The notes beneath the pieces were generated by a model, which worked only from the letters and a program-made list of their open reading frames with translations, made no database searches and was not told the DNA's origin. From Candidatus Falkowbacteria bacterium RIFOXYC2_FULL_47_12 (GTDB lineage: Bacteria > Patescibacteriota > Patescibacteriia > Patescibacteriales > XYC2-FULL-47-12), in NCBI GenBank assembly GCA_001778285.1, contig MFGL01000020.1:1-23682 (forward strand): a DNA stretch of 23,682 bases, read 5' to 3'. Shown in pieces: positions 6,361 to 14,356 of the stretch (the stretch's first letter is position 1; the number at the start of each line of letters is the position of its first letter). The position numbers were made by a program, and so were the translations under genes.

Positions 6361-7512
6361 TTAATCAATAAACTTTTTTTGTGAGTAGAGCGCCACCCTC
6401 GTCAGGATCCGGGCAATTGTTTCACTCGTATTTTTACGATAGTACAGTGTTGACCGCCGGTATGGCCCATGAGCAACCTGTTTTTTGATAGCACGCTTAA
6501 TAGCGGCCTTGACATAACCCACATCAACGACATTACGAGCTTTGAGGCGGCCGTGCTGACGCGTGCCAATATTAACCGCCGGCACGCCTAGGTAAGAACA
6601 TTCCTTGATACCCGAAGATGAATTACCAACTAGACATGTTGAACGTTTCAACAAGCCAATAAACTGCTCGGGAGGTAAGTACTTCAAAAAACGCATATGG
6701 TGAGGATTTTCTTCTTCTCGGAAAGAGCGAATCCCTTTGGAAATTTCATCCGTTCCCGCATCTACGTTTGGCCAAAACCAAATCGTAGGAATTCCAAGTT
6801 CATGAATGGCATGTAGTGTTTCATTAATGTGTTTTCGATTCTGGCCGACTTCACTCGTCACGGGATGCTGCATGACAACCAAAAACGGCTTATGAATGTC
6901 AATTACATCTCCAACGCCGAGATAATTAATCAACTTTTCCGACACCCGAAACCGATTGCGAGCTACGAACTCAACGTCCGCTGAACCTACGTTAAAGACG
7001 TATTTGGGGTGTTCGCCCATGCGTATAATGCGCTGGCGTGCAGCTACATTCGTCGGAAAATGAATGTGGGAAAGTTTGGTGATGGCATGACGAACGCTTT
7101 CATCAATGGTACCCGTTACATCACCACCTTCAATGTGAGCTACAGAAATGTTAAGATACGCTGCCGCTATGGCGGCTGCAATGACTTCATATCGGTCTGC
7201 CCGTAACACCACAACATCCGGCTGTAAATTATCAAAAGCGGTGGTAAACTCCATAATACCGACACCTGTCGTTTTTGCCATTGCCACCGTGTTGCCGCCT
7301 TCCAGCGTCATTATAATTCTGTTGTTGATGGTAAACCCGTCACGCTCAAGATCTTCCAGCACGCTGCCATAGGTGTCCAATAATGCTGATGCCGCCACCA
7401 CGATTTGCAAATCAACATCTGGCCGCTTTTTTAACTCCAATAAAATCAGCTTACTCCGCCCATAGTGGATTTGGGAAGTTATAACAAAACAAATTTTTCG
7501 TTTCCGCTTCAT
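6361..7512 (-). CDS. neuC: NeuC-family UDP-sugar 2-epimerase (hydrolysing), copy A, divergent N-terminus
   Basis: This 383-residue protein belongs to the hydrolysing UDP-GlcNAc 2-epimerase family, which releases a 2-epimerised free sugar (such as a ManNAc derivative) and UDP for the NeuB step. Family motifs present are RADRYE (104-109), HIEGGD (126-131), the SVRHAITKLSHIHF block, GNSSSGIKE (296-304) and NIGTRQHGR (314-322). The usual N-terminal GTRAEYG is replaced by SQIHYGR, and the usual GDR by ADR. ATG 7512 is chosen over an in-frame TTG at 7521. It follows NeuB-A by 10 nt and is the last gene of the long minus-strand run. The changed N-terminal motif, which lines the nucleotide-sugar pocket in relatives, hints at a different sugar or nucleotide, but the core fold and catalytic blocks look intact. 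Confidence 0.85.
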   Translation of the reverse strand: MKRKRKICFVITSQIHYGRSKLILLELKKRPDVDLQIVVAASALLDTYGSVLEDLERDGFTINNRIIMTLEGGNTVAMAKTTGVGIMEFTTAFDNLQPDVVVLRADRYEVIAAAIAAAYLNISVAHIEGGDVTGTIDESVRHAITKLSHIHFPTNVAARQRIIRMGEHPKYVFNVGSADVEFVARNRFRVSEKLINYLGVGDVIDIHKPFLVVMQHPVTSEVGQNRKHINETLHAIHELGIPTIWFWPNVDAGTDEISKGIRSFREEENPHHMRFLKYLPPEQFIGLLKRSTCLVGNSSSGIKECSYLGVPAVNIGTRQHGRLKARNVVDVGYVKAAIKRAIKKQVAHGPYRRSTLYYRKNTSETIARILTRVALYSQKKFID

Positions 7513-7522
7513 ATATTTCAAA

Positions 7523-8602
7523 TTATTGTAAAATTTCGTTAGTTATGGGTTCAAATTTTTTAAGATCCTTTAGCGCGATTTTGCCCAAAATATCAATATA
7601 AGACTGGGACGGCAATGCGAGATAATTTAACTGCGGCCGCATGGCATAAAGCATTTCTTTTGTTAATTTATCCCCGGCTTTTATATCTTGGCCAGCCACC
7701 AATGATTTTCTAAATACCGGACGAAGCGCACTTTCATTTTCATCAAGCACTTTAACGCCGGCGCCAAATTGACTGGGGTCAATATAGTCGCGCCGGCGGA
7801 TAGCTACACCCATCTGTTTTAATTCAGGCGGCGTCATTGATACTTTATGGTCAGATCCCCATAAATCGCGGCTGAACGAAAAATGCCTTTCTATGATACA
7901 GGCCCCCTTGCCCACCGCGGCGATAGACGACTCGATGCCAATGGAATGATCAGAGAAACCGACCGGCACGGCGTATTTTTTCGCCAAATATGGAATGGTG
8001 TCCAAATAAAGTTCGTTAGGCGGACAAGGATATTTGGATACGCAATGTAAAAGAATAATATCATTTGTTCGTTGCTTTAAAAAGTCCATAGCCATATCCA
8101 GCTCTTCCGGCGTGCTCATGCCGGTAGAAATAATTATCGGCTTGCCGGTAGCGGCGATATAATCGAGCAGAACAAAGTCTAAAATATCACTGGAGGCTAC
8201 TTTCCAAACCGGCATACCGACTTTTTCTAGCAACTGGGCCGCACCACGGCTCATGGGCGTGGAAAAAAATAAAATACCAAGCTCATCCGCATAATTTTTA
8301 ATTTCTTGCCAGAAACGCAAAGGCGTTGCCTCGCTGTTGCGCTTAACCCAGGCATAACGCTGAACATGAGAGAAATGCGGCGAAATCGCGGAGACATTCA
8401 GCTGTTCATCATCAACTCTGTGAGTCTGAAACTTTACTGCGTCAGCACCGGCTTCGTAAGCCGCCCTGACCAGGGCTCTGGCATTATCCAGGTATTCATC
8501 AACACTTTGTTCGGCCTCGGTCTGAATAAACGACTTGCCTATTTCCGCAACAATAAACACCTTCTGCTTTGATGGCAACATGTTTTGGATTTTGTTTGTC
8601 AT
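7523..8602 (-). CDS. neuB: NeuB-family nonulosonic acid synthase, copy A, divergent N-terminus
   Basis: This 359-residue enzyme should condense a six-carbon amino sugar with phosphoenolpyruvate to make a nine-carbon nonulosonic acid. It has a TIM barrel (about 15-285) and a C-terminal SAF/antifreeze-like domain (about 293-356). Seen are KFQT (57-60), FSTP (113-116), the metal-ligand histidines His219 in FSDH and His240 in IERH, SDH (250-252), and the SAF arginine Arg298 in FRKSL. The family's AEIGxNHNG loop reads AEIGKSFIQ (19-27), losing the Asn-His-Asn-Gly that helps hold PEP and sugar. Together with the equally altered NeuC-A immediately downstream, this suggests a specialised substrate. 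The ATG at 8602 starts eight bases after the amidotransferase stop; an internal ATG at 8581 is an alternative start. No Shine-Dalgarno is evident. Confidence 0.88.
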   Translation of the reverse strand: MTNKIQNMLPSKQKVFIVAEIGKSFIQTEAEQSVDEYLDNARALVRAAYEAGADAVKFQTHRVDDEQLNVSAISPHFSHVQRYAWVKRNSEATPLRFWQEIKNYADELGILFFSTPMSRGAAQLLEKVGMPVWKVASSDILDFVLLDYIAATGKPIIISTGMSTPEELDMAMDFLKQRTNDIILLHCVSKYPCPPNELYLDTIPYLAKKYAVPVGFSDHSIGIESSIAAVGKGACIIERHFSFSRDLWGSDHKVSMTPPELKQMGVAIRRRDYIDPSQFGAGVKVLDENESALRPVFRKSLVAGQDIKAGDKLTKEMLYAMRPQLNYLALPSQSYIDILGKIALKDLKKFEPITNEILQ

Positions 8603-8610
8603 ATTTGTTG

Positions 8611-9879
8611 CTATAATGCCACTTTATGCCGCAATACCCAGCTGTCCCTCTCTTTTTTCCAAAGCGAATCATCCCTGAACTCATCAACGGTTTGCCAAAA
8701 TTTCTCTTCGGATACGTCAATATACTCCAAAAATTCTTTAAAATATTTCTGAGGAAATTCACCGTCAAAACGGTTCACTAACGCTACTCCTTCCTCGCGC
8801 GTAATATGCCGATGGCGGATCTCCTGCGCCGCGTCCTGGGTAGCGCGTCCGTAACCGAATTTGATATAGGTGGTGTAGTAAAAAAAACCGTCGATTTTAT
8901 CATCAAGACTTGAATACTTGGAATATGTTCCTTCCGAACGCATGGGGTTCGCCTCAAAACCGGCATGTTCAGCCGAGTAGTAGTAACACTCTTGAGGCAC
9001 CCACTTCAGGTAATATCCCAAAAAATGAAACTCAATGTTTTTTTCCCTGGTGATTCTCGGATCTAGAGGTAGGTACGGGGAAAGGCTCCCCTCTAAAACA
9101 CCTTCCTTCAAGTAATCTGCCACCTTTTTGCCGCCAAGATATATTTGGTCGTAATTCGCAGTATCATCTATGTAGTCAAGCCTGAATCCGGCGCTTTTAT
9201 AGCTGGCCTGCTGGGCGTCTGTAAAAATATATTTATTCTGTGTAATAGGAGTATTGCCCCCGTTTTCCCCGGGACTTGGTCCGTAAAATACCAAAGGAAT
9301 GCCAAAACGAGCGGCCATTTTAATGGCAAAAGTTTTTTGTCCCAAAATAAACGGCTGAAACGGGTGCAGTAGATTTAAAAATGCGTTGCGCGTCAACAAA
9401 CGGTGTACTTCGCCGTTGGGAGTAAATAAATAATTATCAAAACCGCCGATATGAATCCAGTTTTGAAAATTTTTCCAGCCGATGTCCGTATACAGGTGCG
9501 GTGCCCACGTGACCGTTAGGGGGTGCATGCCGTACTTTTCTTTGAGAATATGCGAGGCGTAAATACTGTCTTTGCCGCCTGATCCCGGAACCAGGCAGTC
9601 ATACAAGCCATCCCTGCTCCGATGCCGATCAAGCAATGATATCAATTCGTTTTCGCGCTTGAGCCAGTCAATGGTGCCGTCAAATTTTGCCTCGCAAAAA
9701 CGGCAGGCCGAACATACTCCATCAGCATCAAAACTGATATAGTCATGACCTCGGGCATGATGATGAGTGTATTCATTGGAGGCTGTTGGCCGTGTATTGG
9801 GAATGACGCACTTTTTACAAAAAGTCACTTGGCGCGGCAGGCCGTAATGCGGTGGGGATGAAAGCTGATTTGATAACAT
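8611..9879 (-). CDS. N-acetyl sugar amidotransferase, copy A (WbpG/PseA/PtmG family)
   Basis: This 422-residue enzyme is expected to turn an acetamido group into an acetamidino group, using ammonia from the HisH/HisF pair. An N-terminal zinc-ribbon-like site (C21-x2-C24 and C56-x2-C59) precedes an ATP-pyrophosphatase P-loop, PGSGGKDS (98-105), and then the family blocks YGMHPLTVTWAPH, TDIGWKNFQN, and near the C-terminus RSEGTYSKYSSLDD and HITREEGVALV. It is the third gene of a HisF-HisH-amidotransferase trio with gaps of only a few bases, the classical arrangement for this chemistry. The known family acts on nonulosonates (PseA, PtmG) or on a diacetamido-mannuronic acid precursor (WbpG). A second, closely related copy lies at the right edge of the window. 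Confidence 0.9.
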   Translation of the reverse strand: MLSNQLSSPPHYGLPRQVTFCKKCVIPNTRPTASNEYTHHHARGHDYISFDADGVCSACRFCEAKFDGTIDWLKRENELISLLDRHRSRDGLYDCLVPGSGGKDSIYASHILKEKYGMHPLTVTWAPHLYTDIGWKNFQNWIHIGGFDNYLFTPNGEVHRLLTRNAFLNLLHPFQPFILGQKTFAIKMAARFGIPLVFYGPSPGENGGNTPITQNKYIFTDAQQASYKSAGFRLDYIDDTANYDQIYLGGKKVADYLKEGVLEGSLSPYLPLDPRITREKNIEFHFLGYYLKWVPQECYYYSAEHAGFEANPMRSEGTYSKYSSLDDKIDGFFYYTTYIKFGYGRATQDAAQEIRHRHITREEGVALVNRFDGEFPQKYFKEFLEYIDVSEEKFWQTVDEFRDDSLWKKERDSWVLRHKVAL

Positions 9880-9882
9880 ATA

Positions 9883-10521
9883 TTACAATAGGGAAATAAA
9901 ATTTTTTAGTATTTGTATGCCGACCGCCCCGCTCTTTTCCGGATGAAACTGTACGCCAAAGGTATTAGCTTTGCAAACAACTGACGGAAAAACACTATCG
10001 CAATAACGTGTGTTAGCCAAAACGTCAGCCGCACTCGCCGCGTAACCGACAAAAGAGTGTACAAAATAAACTTGACTGCCGGGCGTAACATTGTCAAGCA
10101 GATGTCCGCTAAAACTATTTTTGCCGTCCGGCGGCCAAAGCGCATTCCAGCCGATGTGGGGAATCTTGCAAAAAGTTCCCGGCTGTACTGATAATTGCTT
10201 TACTTCACCAGAAATAATGCCAAGCCCCGCGTGCTCCCCAAATTCATAACTCTTGTCAAATAAAAACTGCATACCCAAACAAATGCCTAACAGAGGCTTG
10301 CCTGAAAAAAACGCATCCAAGACTGCTTTTTTAAAACCCCTTTTTTCAAATTCAGATATGCCCTCTCCAAATGCCCCGACACCCGGCAAAACCAGCGCGG
10401 CGGCGCCGGAAAAATCCGCTGGATATGCTGACACAACAACATCAGCCCCAGCGTATGCCAGCGCTTTTTTAAGGCCAAACAAATTGCCGTAGCCGTAATC
10501 AATGATAAATATCTTTTTCAT
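9883..10521 (-). CDS. hisH: HisH-like glutamine amidotransferase subunit
   Basis: This 212-residue class I glutamine amidotransferase should hydrolyse glutamine and pass ammonia to the HisF-like partner. The catalytic nucleophile is Cys81 in GICLGMQ, and His193 and Glu195 in FHPEKS complete the triad. Glycines of the oxyanion strand (PGVGAFG, 46-52) are present. Length matches normal HisH. Its ATG overlaps the HisF stop (ATGA), and the amidotransferase follows three bases after its own stop, so all three are probably made together. No other histidine-biosynthesis gene is nearby, so the role is most likely in sugar amidination rather than imidazole glycerol phosphate synthesis. Confidence 0.92.
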   Translation of the reverse strand: MKKIFIIDYGYGNLFGLKKALAYAGADVVVSAYPADFSGAAALVLPGVGAFGEGISEFEKRGFKKAVLDAFFSGKPLLGICLGMQFLFDKSYEFGEHAGLGIISGEVKQLSVQPGTFCKIPHIGWNALWPPDGKNSFSGHLLDNVTPGSQVYFVHSFVGYAASAADVLANTRYCDSVFPSVVCKANTFGVQFHPEKSGAVGIQILKNFISLL

Positions 10522-11300
10522 AGGTTGCCAGCCGCCATCCTCACCGGTATTGACCGATCTTTCAGCTGTTCTTTTACCGCCTGAATGGAGTATTGATTAT
10601 AATGAAAAATGTGCGCGGCGGCAACTGCATCGGCGTGGCCGTTTTTCACAACATCCGTCAAATCCTGCGGATTCCCCGCGCCGCCACACGCGATAACCGG
10701 CACGCAAACATGGGGCGCAATGCTTCTGATTAAGTCCACGTCATATCCTTTAGATGTTCCCTCTTGATCAATGGAGGTAATAAGCAGTTCCCCGGCGCCT
10801 AATGAAACAAGTCTTTTCCCCCACTCCACGACATCAAGTCCCGTAACCACACGGCCATTGTCAGTGTATGCTTCCCATTTGCCGCTACTGATTCGTTTCG
10901 CTTCAATTGATCCGACAATACATTGTGATCCGAACGCTTTGGCCGCTTCCGTAATAAAATCGGGATTTTTTATAGCATGCGTATTAATAGCAACTTTATC
11001 AGCACCGGCACGAAGAATGTTTCGTATATCCTCAAGACAACGAATACCGCCGCCGACAGTCAACGGAATAAATATGTTCTGTGAAGCTTTTTCCACAATA
11101 TTCAAAAGGTTGTTGCGGCCGTATAAACTGGCCACCACATCCATATAAATCAATTCATCAGCTCCTTGGTTATAATAACGGGCGGCCATTTCCCCGGGAT
11201 CCCCAACCACGCGCAAACACTCCAGATGCACGCCTTTAATGACATTGGCGCCCTTGATATCCAGACGCGGAATGATTCTAATGATCTTTGGAATATCCAT
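10518..11300 (-). CDS. hisF: HisF-like cyclase/ammonia-channel subunit with altered acid residue
   Basis: This 260-residue (beta/alpha)8 protein is a paralogue of imidazole glycerol phosphate synthase subunit HisF. It should carry ammonia from HisH to the sugar amidotransferase. Asp14 corresponds to the general-base Asp11 of HisF, and Asp178 to Asp176. The general-acid Asp130 position reads Glu133 in GSIEAKRI. The loop after Asp14 reads KGANVIKG rather than the DGRVVKG usual in HisF. Phosphate-binding GGG (83-85) and GGAG (206-209) are kept. A Shine-Dalgarno-like AGGA lies eight bases before the ATG, overlapping the stop of the preceding methyltransferase. The changes support a dedicated sugar-amidination subunit over a true histidine enzyme. 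Confidence 0.92.
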   Translation of the reverse strand: MDIPKIIRIIPRLDIKGANVIKGVHLECLRVVGDPGEMAARYYNQGADELIYMDVVASLYGRNNLLNIVEKASQNIFIPLTVGGGIRCLEDIRNILRAGADKVAINTHAIKNPDFITEAAKAFGSQCIVGSIEAKRISSGKWEAYTDNGRVVTGLDVVEWGKRLVSLGAGELLITSIDQEGTSKGYDVDLIRSIAPHVCVPVIACGGAGNPQDLTDVVKNGHADAVAAAHIFHYNQYSIQAVKEQLKDRSIPVRMAAGNL

Positions 11301-11310
11301 ACTATCAGTC

Positions 11311-11988
11311 CTAACGCATCATTTTGCCATAGAGTGCGCGCAGGCGAAAATACTGCTTCCTCAGCCACACTACCGCTTCCCAAAAAATAAACATCAGCCA
11401 TCGCCCTGCCTGCGAATTTGTCTTTCGGCAAGTTATTTTCAGTCCCCCAGCCCATTTTTTACCTTCAAAAAAAATTTCTTTGTATACCACGAAAGAACAC
11501 GCGTATTTCTTCTGGAGAGTGTGGAAAACCAGGTTGCGCTGTAACCCTCGGTAACCCTCAATATAAACCGACCTGACGGAATCAAGATACATCAGAAACA
11601 ACTGGGCCGCCAGCGGATAACCGCCGTCTTTTTGGGCACCTGTTCCCCCGTCAATAACCACTATGTCATAACTTTTGGCCGGCGGCAGCATCCGGTATGT
11701 TTCAATAATTTGGAATCTGCCTTCAAATTCTTTTAAATTTTTCCTCAGCTCACCGATACAGAAATCATTATCTTCGTAAATATCCAGAAAAGCTTGAGAA
11801 TGTTTAAGAAGCGTGTAGCTTATCGCTCCCACGCCGCCGCCCATCTCAAGAATTCTGCTCGGATTATACTCCCGGCACATACCTATCAGAGCCTCTATAC
11901 TAACCGGCTTGCCGATATGCTCCGAACCGGGCAGACTTTTAAAATAATTATAAATCGCCATCGCTTCACCGGAAGGTAATGTTGCCAT
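11311..11988 (-). CDS. Class I SAM-dependent methyltransferase-like protein 1
   Basis: This 225-residue protein has a Rossmann-type SAM-binding pattern: ILEMGGGVG (46-54) as motif I, an acidic end of the second strand (YEDND, 71-75), and a VIDGG (111-115) at the fourth strand. The GGGVG form, with glycine where many enzymes have C or T, is unusual but compatible with SAM binding. The C-terminal stretch (about 197-222) is rich in Trp, Phe and Leu followed by Arg and Lys, and may sit against the membrane. It lies 2 nt after the transferase stop and 10 nt before HisF. Its target is unknown; it could methylate the nonulosonate, another sugar in the glycan, or a lipid intermediate. Confidence 0.65.
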   Translation of the reverse strand: MATLPSGEAMAIYNYFKSLPGSEHIGKPVSIEALIGMCREYNPSRILEMGGGVGAISYTLLKHSQAFLDIYEDNDFCIGELRKNLKEFEGRFQIIETYRMLPPAKSYDIVVIDGGTGAQKDGGYPLAAQLFLMYLDSVRSVYIEGYRGLQRNLVFHTLQKKYACSFVVYKEIFFEGKKWAGGLKITCRKTNSQAGRWLMFIFWEAVVWLRKQYFRLRALYGKMMR

Positions 11989-11990
11989 AG

Positions 11991-13367
11991 TTATTGTTTT
12001 ACTTCTAAAGTTTCAAATAAACGCTTGCCGGAACAACCGTCAAGGCGATAACAAAAACGCTCGCAAAGCCGGAGCTGATTGTGCTCCAAAAGTTTTGGCT
12101 CACGGAGAAGTTTGTTAATGGACTCTTTCAAAGCGTCAGCGTTATCAGCCACTAAAGCCGCATGATAACGCATAAATTCGTTGAAATAATCGCACACATA
12201 CCACCGCGCGCCGCTGGCATGAAACGGCTTTTTTTCATATCCGTCAAACATTACCAATATTGAGGGTCGGGCAAGCGCTGCCGCGTCAAGAGAGAGCGTT
12301 GAAGCAGTGCTCATCATTATATCTGAATGGTAAACAATATTCAAAAAATTATCCATGTGTTCTTTGGAGTAATCCCAATGATCACGAAATCCTTGCGAAG
12401 GTTGATTATGGGAATCTATCACTACACCCGGCTTGTTGTGCAGGGAAATAAATTTTTGTTCATCGTTTTTGTAGCCGAAATGCGGCCGGATCAGTATCTG
12501 ACACTCTTCATGCAACGCGCGTGAGCGCACCAGGTCATATAATATCTCGGCAATAGCGGCGTCAGAGGGCATTACCTTGCCTTCGGAACCAAGGCACAGA
12601 ATTTTTTTGTCAGGATCAAGACCTAGACGCCGGCAGAAATTCTCACGCGATTCCAAACGCGACCGGTCATAATAGTAATCAAACTGGGGCACGCCCACTA
12701 CGGTAATTTTATGCTCCTGATAATCTTGTAACTGCATCACCTGTTTTTTCATAAACGAGCTCCAGACCACCAGGCGGTCAGCCCGCGCCCGAAAATAACA
12801 TTTTGACGGATTATCCCACGTTTTGCACATGGCAACCGAACGAATCTTTTTACGGCGGGCGGCTTTCAAAAGCGCGGATTCTTCCAAAATACTGCCGACA
12901 AACACGAGATTTGGCTGATACTTTTCAATCAATGCTTCGTATTGCCTAACGGGGTTACGCTGTAAAAAATAATAATCAAACTGCCGGCTTGCCCGCCGCA
13001 CAAGCGTTACTTTTGACAGCGGCTGAAATAGCAATTTAATGAATGTGAATTTCAGATATTTCACCAACCAAACGGCCCGTGAAGGCGCGACTACATACCA
13101 ATACAAACCGCGTCCCACCGTGCTCTCATTAAAAATAAGAAATTTATTAAGGCGCGAAATTATGCTATCAAAAAAACTCTCCGCTTCATCCGGCATGGGG
13201 ATAATCTCCACATTGTCAGCGCCGAACTCTTTTTGAAAGCGTTCGTCCTTTGCGGCGGTGGTTATGAGCACCACTTTATCAAAATGGCGTTTTAACAAAT
13301 CGTAAAATTCATTTTGCAAAAGGTTGCGCGCAATGGCGCCGCGCGAAATGGTGATTAAAATAGTCAT
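11991..13367 (-). CDS. Putative GT-B type glycosyltransferase / glycerophosphotransferase-like protein
   Basis: This 458-residue protein has a two-domain pattern: an N-terminal half without strong motifs and a C-terminal half with VVGVPQFDYY (223-232), CLGSEGK (258-264), IRPH (293-296) and STASTLSLDAAAL (353-365). These resemble the second Rossmann domain of GT-B enzymes, including CDP-glycerol glycerophosphotransferase-like and sialyltransferase-like families. It is predicted cytoplasmic, with no clear membrane segment, though basic hydrophobic stretches near 100-125 could contact the membrane. Its ATG overlaps the dehydratase stop (ATGA). It is the only candidate glycosyltransferase in the long operon, so it is the best candidate for transferring the nonulosonate or a neighbouring sugar. 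I do not recognise a specific family. Confidence 0.6.
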   Translation of the reverse strand: MTILITISRGAIARNLLQNEFYDLLKRHFDKVVLITTAAKDERFQKEFGADNVEIIPMPDEAESFFDSIISRLNKFLIFNESTVGRGLYWYVVAPSRAVWLVKYLKFTFIKLLFQPLSKVTLVRRASRQFDYYFLQRNPVRQYEALIEKYQPNLVFVGSILEESALLKAARRKKIRSVAMCKTWDNPSKCYFRARADRLVVWSSFMKKQVMQLQDYQEHKITVVGVPQFDYYYDRSRLESRENFCRRLGLDPDKKILCLGSEGKVMPSDAAIAEILYDLVRSRALHEECQILIRPHFGYKNDEQKFISLHNKPGVVIDSHNQPSQGFRDHWDYSKEHMDNFLNIVYHSDIMMSTASTLSLDAAALARPSILVMFDGYEKKPFHASGARWYVCDYFNEFMRYHAALVADNADALKESINKLLREPKLLEHNQLRLCERFCYRLDGCSGKRLFETLEVKQ

Positions 13368-14356
13368 AGCATCTTTTGTATTTCTTTTACCGTCAGTTTC
13401 CTTTCGTTTTTTGAATAAAATTCTTTCCTTTTGGTCAGAGCCGCTCCTTGATACAAATGTTCGCTCTTTTGCAACGCCAATTTCTCGCGGGGAATAATGA
13501 TAAACATATCCTTGGTTTCCAGGGCATTTTCTGCTTCTTCGGCGGTCAGGAGCTTTTCATGCAAGCGCTCGCCGTTTTTCTTGCCGATAATTTTTATCTG
13601 TATGCCTTTGTTTTCTTTTTTTAGCGACAGGAGCACTTTAGCCAAATCTAAAATTTTCACCACCGGCATTTTCAAAATAAAAATCTCTCTGTCTTGCATT
13701 AACGTCGCAGCTTTGAACACCAAATTAACCGCATCGCCCACCGTCATGAAAAATCGGGTCATTTCCGGATGAGTGACCGTCACCGGCCCGCCGTTTTTAA
13801 TTTGTTTCAAAAACAAAGGAATGACTGAACCGCGCGAACCCAGCACGTTTCCAAAGCGGACAAAACAAAATTTCGTCTTCTTTTCACCTTTATAAAAATA
13901 CGTTGCCAGCATTATTTTTTCCGCCAGCAACTTGGTGCAGCCCATAACATTGGTAGGATCCGTCGCTTTGTCCGTAGAAATGCCGATGACCCTGTCAACT
14001 TTGTTGGCAAACGCGCAGTCAATCACGTTTTGCGTACCTTGCACGTTTGTTTTTACGGCTTCAAAGGGATTATTTTCGCAGGCGTAAACATGCTTGAGGG
14101 CCGCGGCGTGAAACACAATGTCAACGTTTTCCATGGCCATATTCAGCCGTTCTTTGTCTCTGACATCACCAACTAAAAACCGTACTCGCGCGCCGGCCTG
14201 CAAGTCCTGCTCCAGCTCAAACTGTTTGGTTTCATCGCGGCTGTATACCCTGATTTGCCGGGGGTGATACGGCAACAATAATCGGACAATCTCCGAACCG
14301 ATAGAACCGGTGCCGCCTGTTACCAAAATAAGCTTATTTTTAAATTCATGTTCCAT
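13364..14356 (-). CDS. Nucleotide-sugar 4,6-dehydratase (LegB/CapD/PglF-type SDR)
   Basis: This 330-residue extended short-chain dehydrogenase should convert a (UDP- or GDP-) N-acetylglucosamine to the 4-keto-6-deoxy sugar. It has the NAD(P) motif GGTGSIG (14-20), VYSRDETKQ (37-45), GDVRD (63-67), STDK (127-130), VMGCTK (137-142) and RFGNVLGSRGSV (167-178). At the usual SDR tyrosine position it has Met138, as in the WbpM/PglF/CapD 'SMK' group. That group retains the C5 configuration, which points to the legionaminic/bacillosamine branch rather than the pseudaminic branch, whose PseB keeps the Tyr. It lacks the large membrane domain of WbpM/CapD. It overlaps the aminotransferase by 11 bases and the next gene by four. 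Confidence 0.85.
   Translation of the reverse strand: MEHEFKNKLILVTGGTGSIGSEIVRLLLPYHPRQIRVYSRDETKQFELEQDLQAGARVRFLVGDVRDKERLNMAMENVDIVFHAAALKHVYACENNPFEAVKTNVQGTQNVIDCAFANKVDRVIGISTDKATDPTNVMGCTKLLAEKIMLATYFYKGEKKTKFCFVRFGNVLGSRGSVIPLFLKQIKNGGPVTVTHPEMTRFFMTVGDAVNLVFKAATLMQDREIFILKMPVVKILDLAKVLLSLKKENKGIQIKIIGKKNGERLHEKLLTAEEAENALETKDMFIIIPREKLALQKSEHLYQGAALTKRKEFYSKNERKLTVKEIQKML

Noticed and set aside
9883..11300. HisH and HisF as part of a histidine biosynthesis operon
   Set aside because: No other his gene is present, the pair is fused in order with a WbpG/PseA-type amidotransferase, and HisF has Glu at the Asp130 position.
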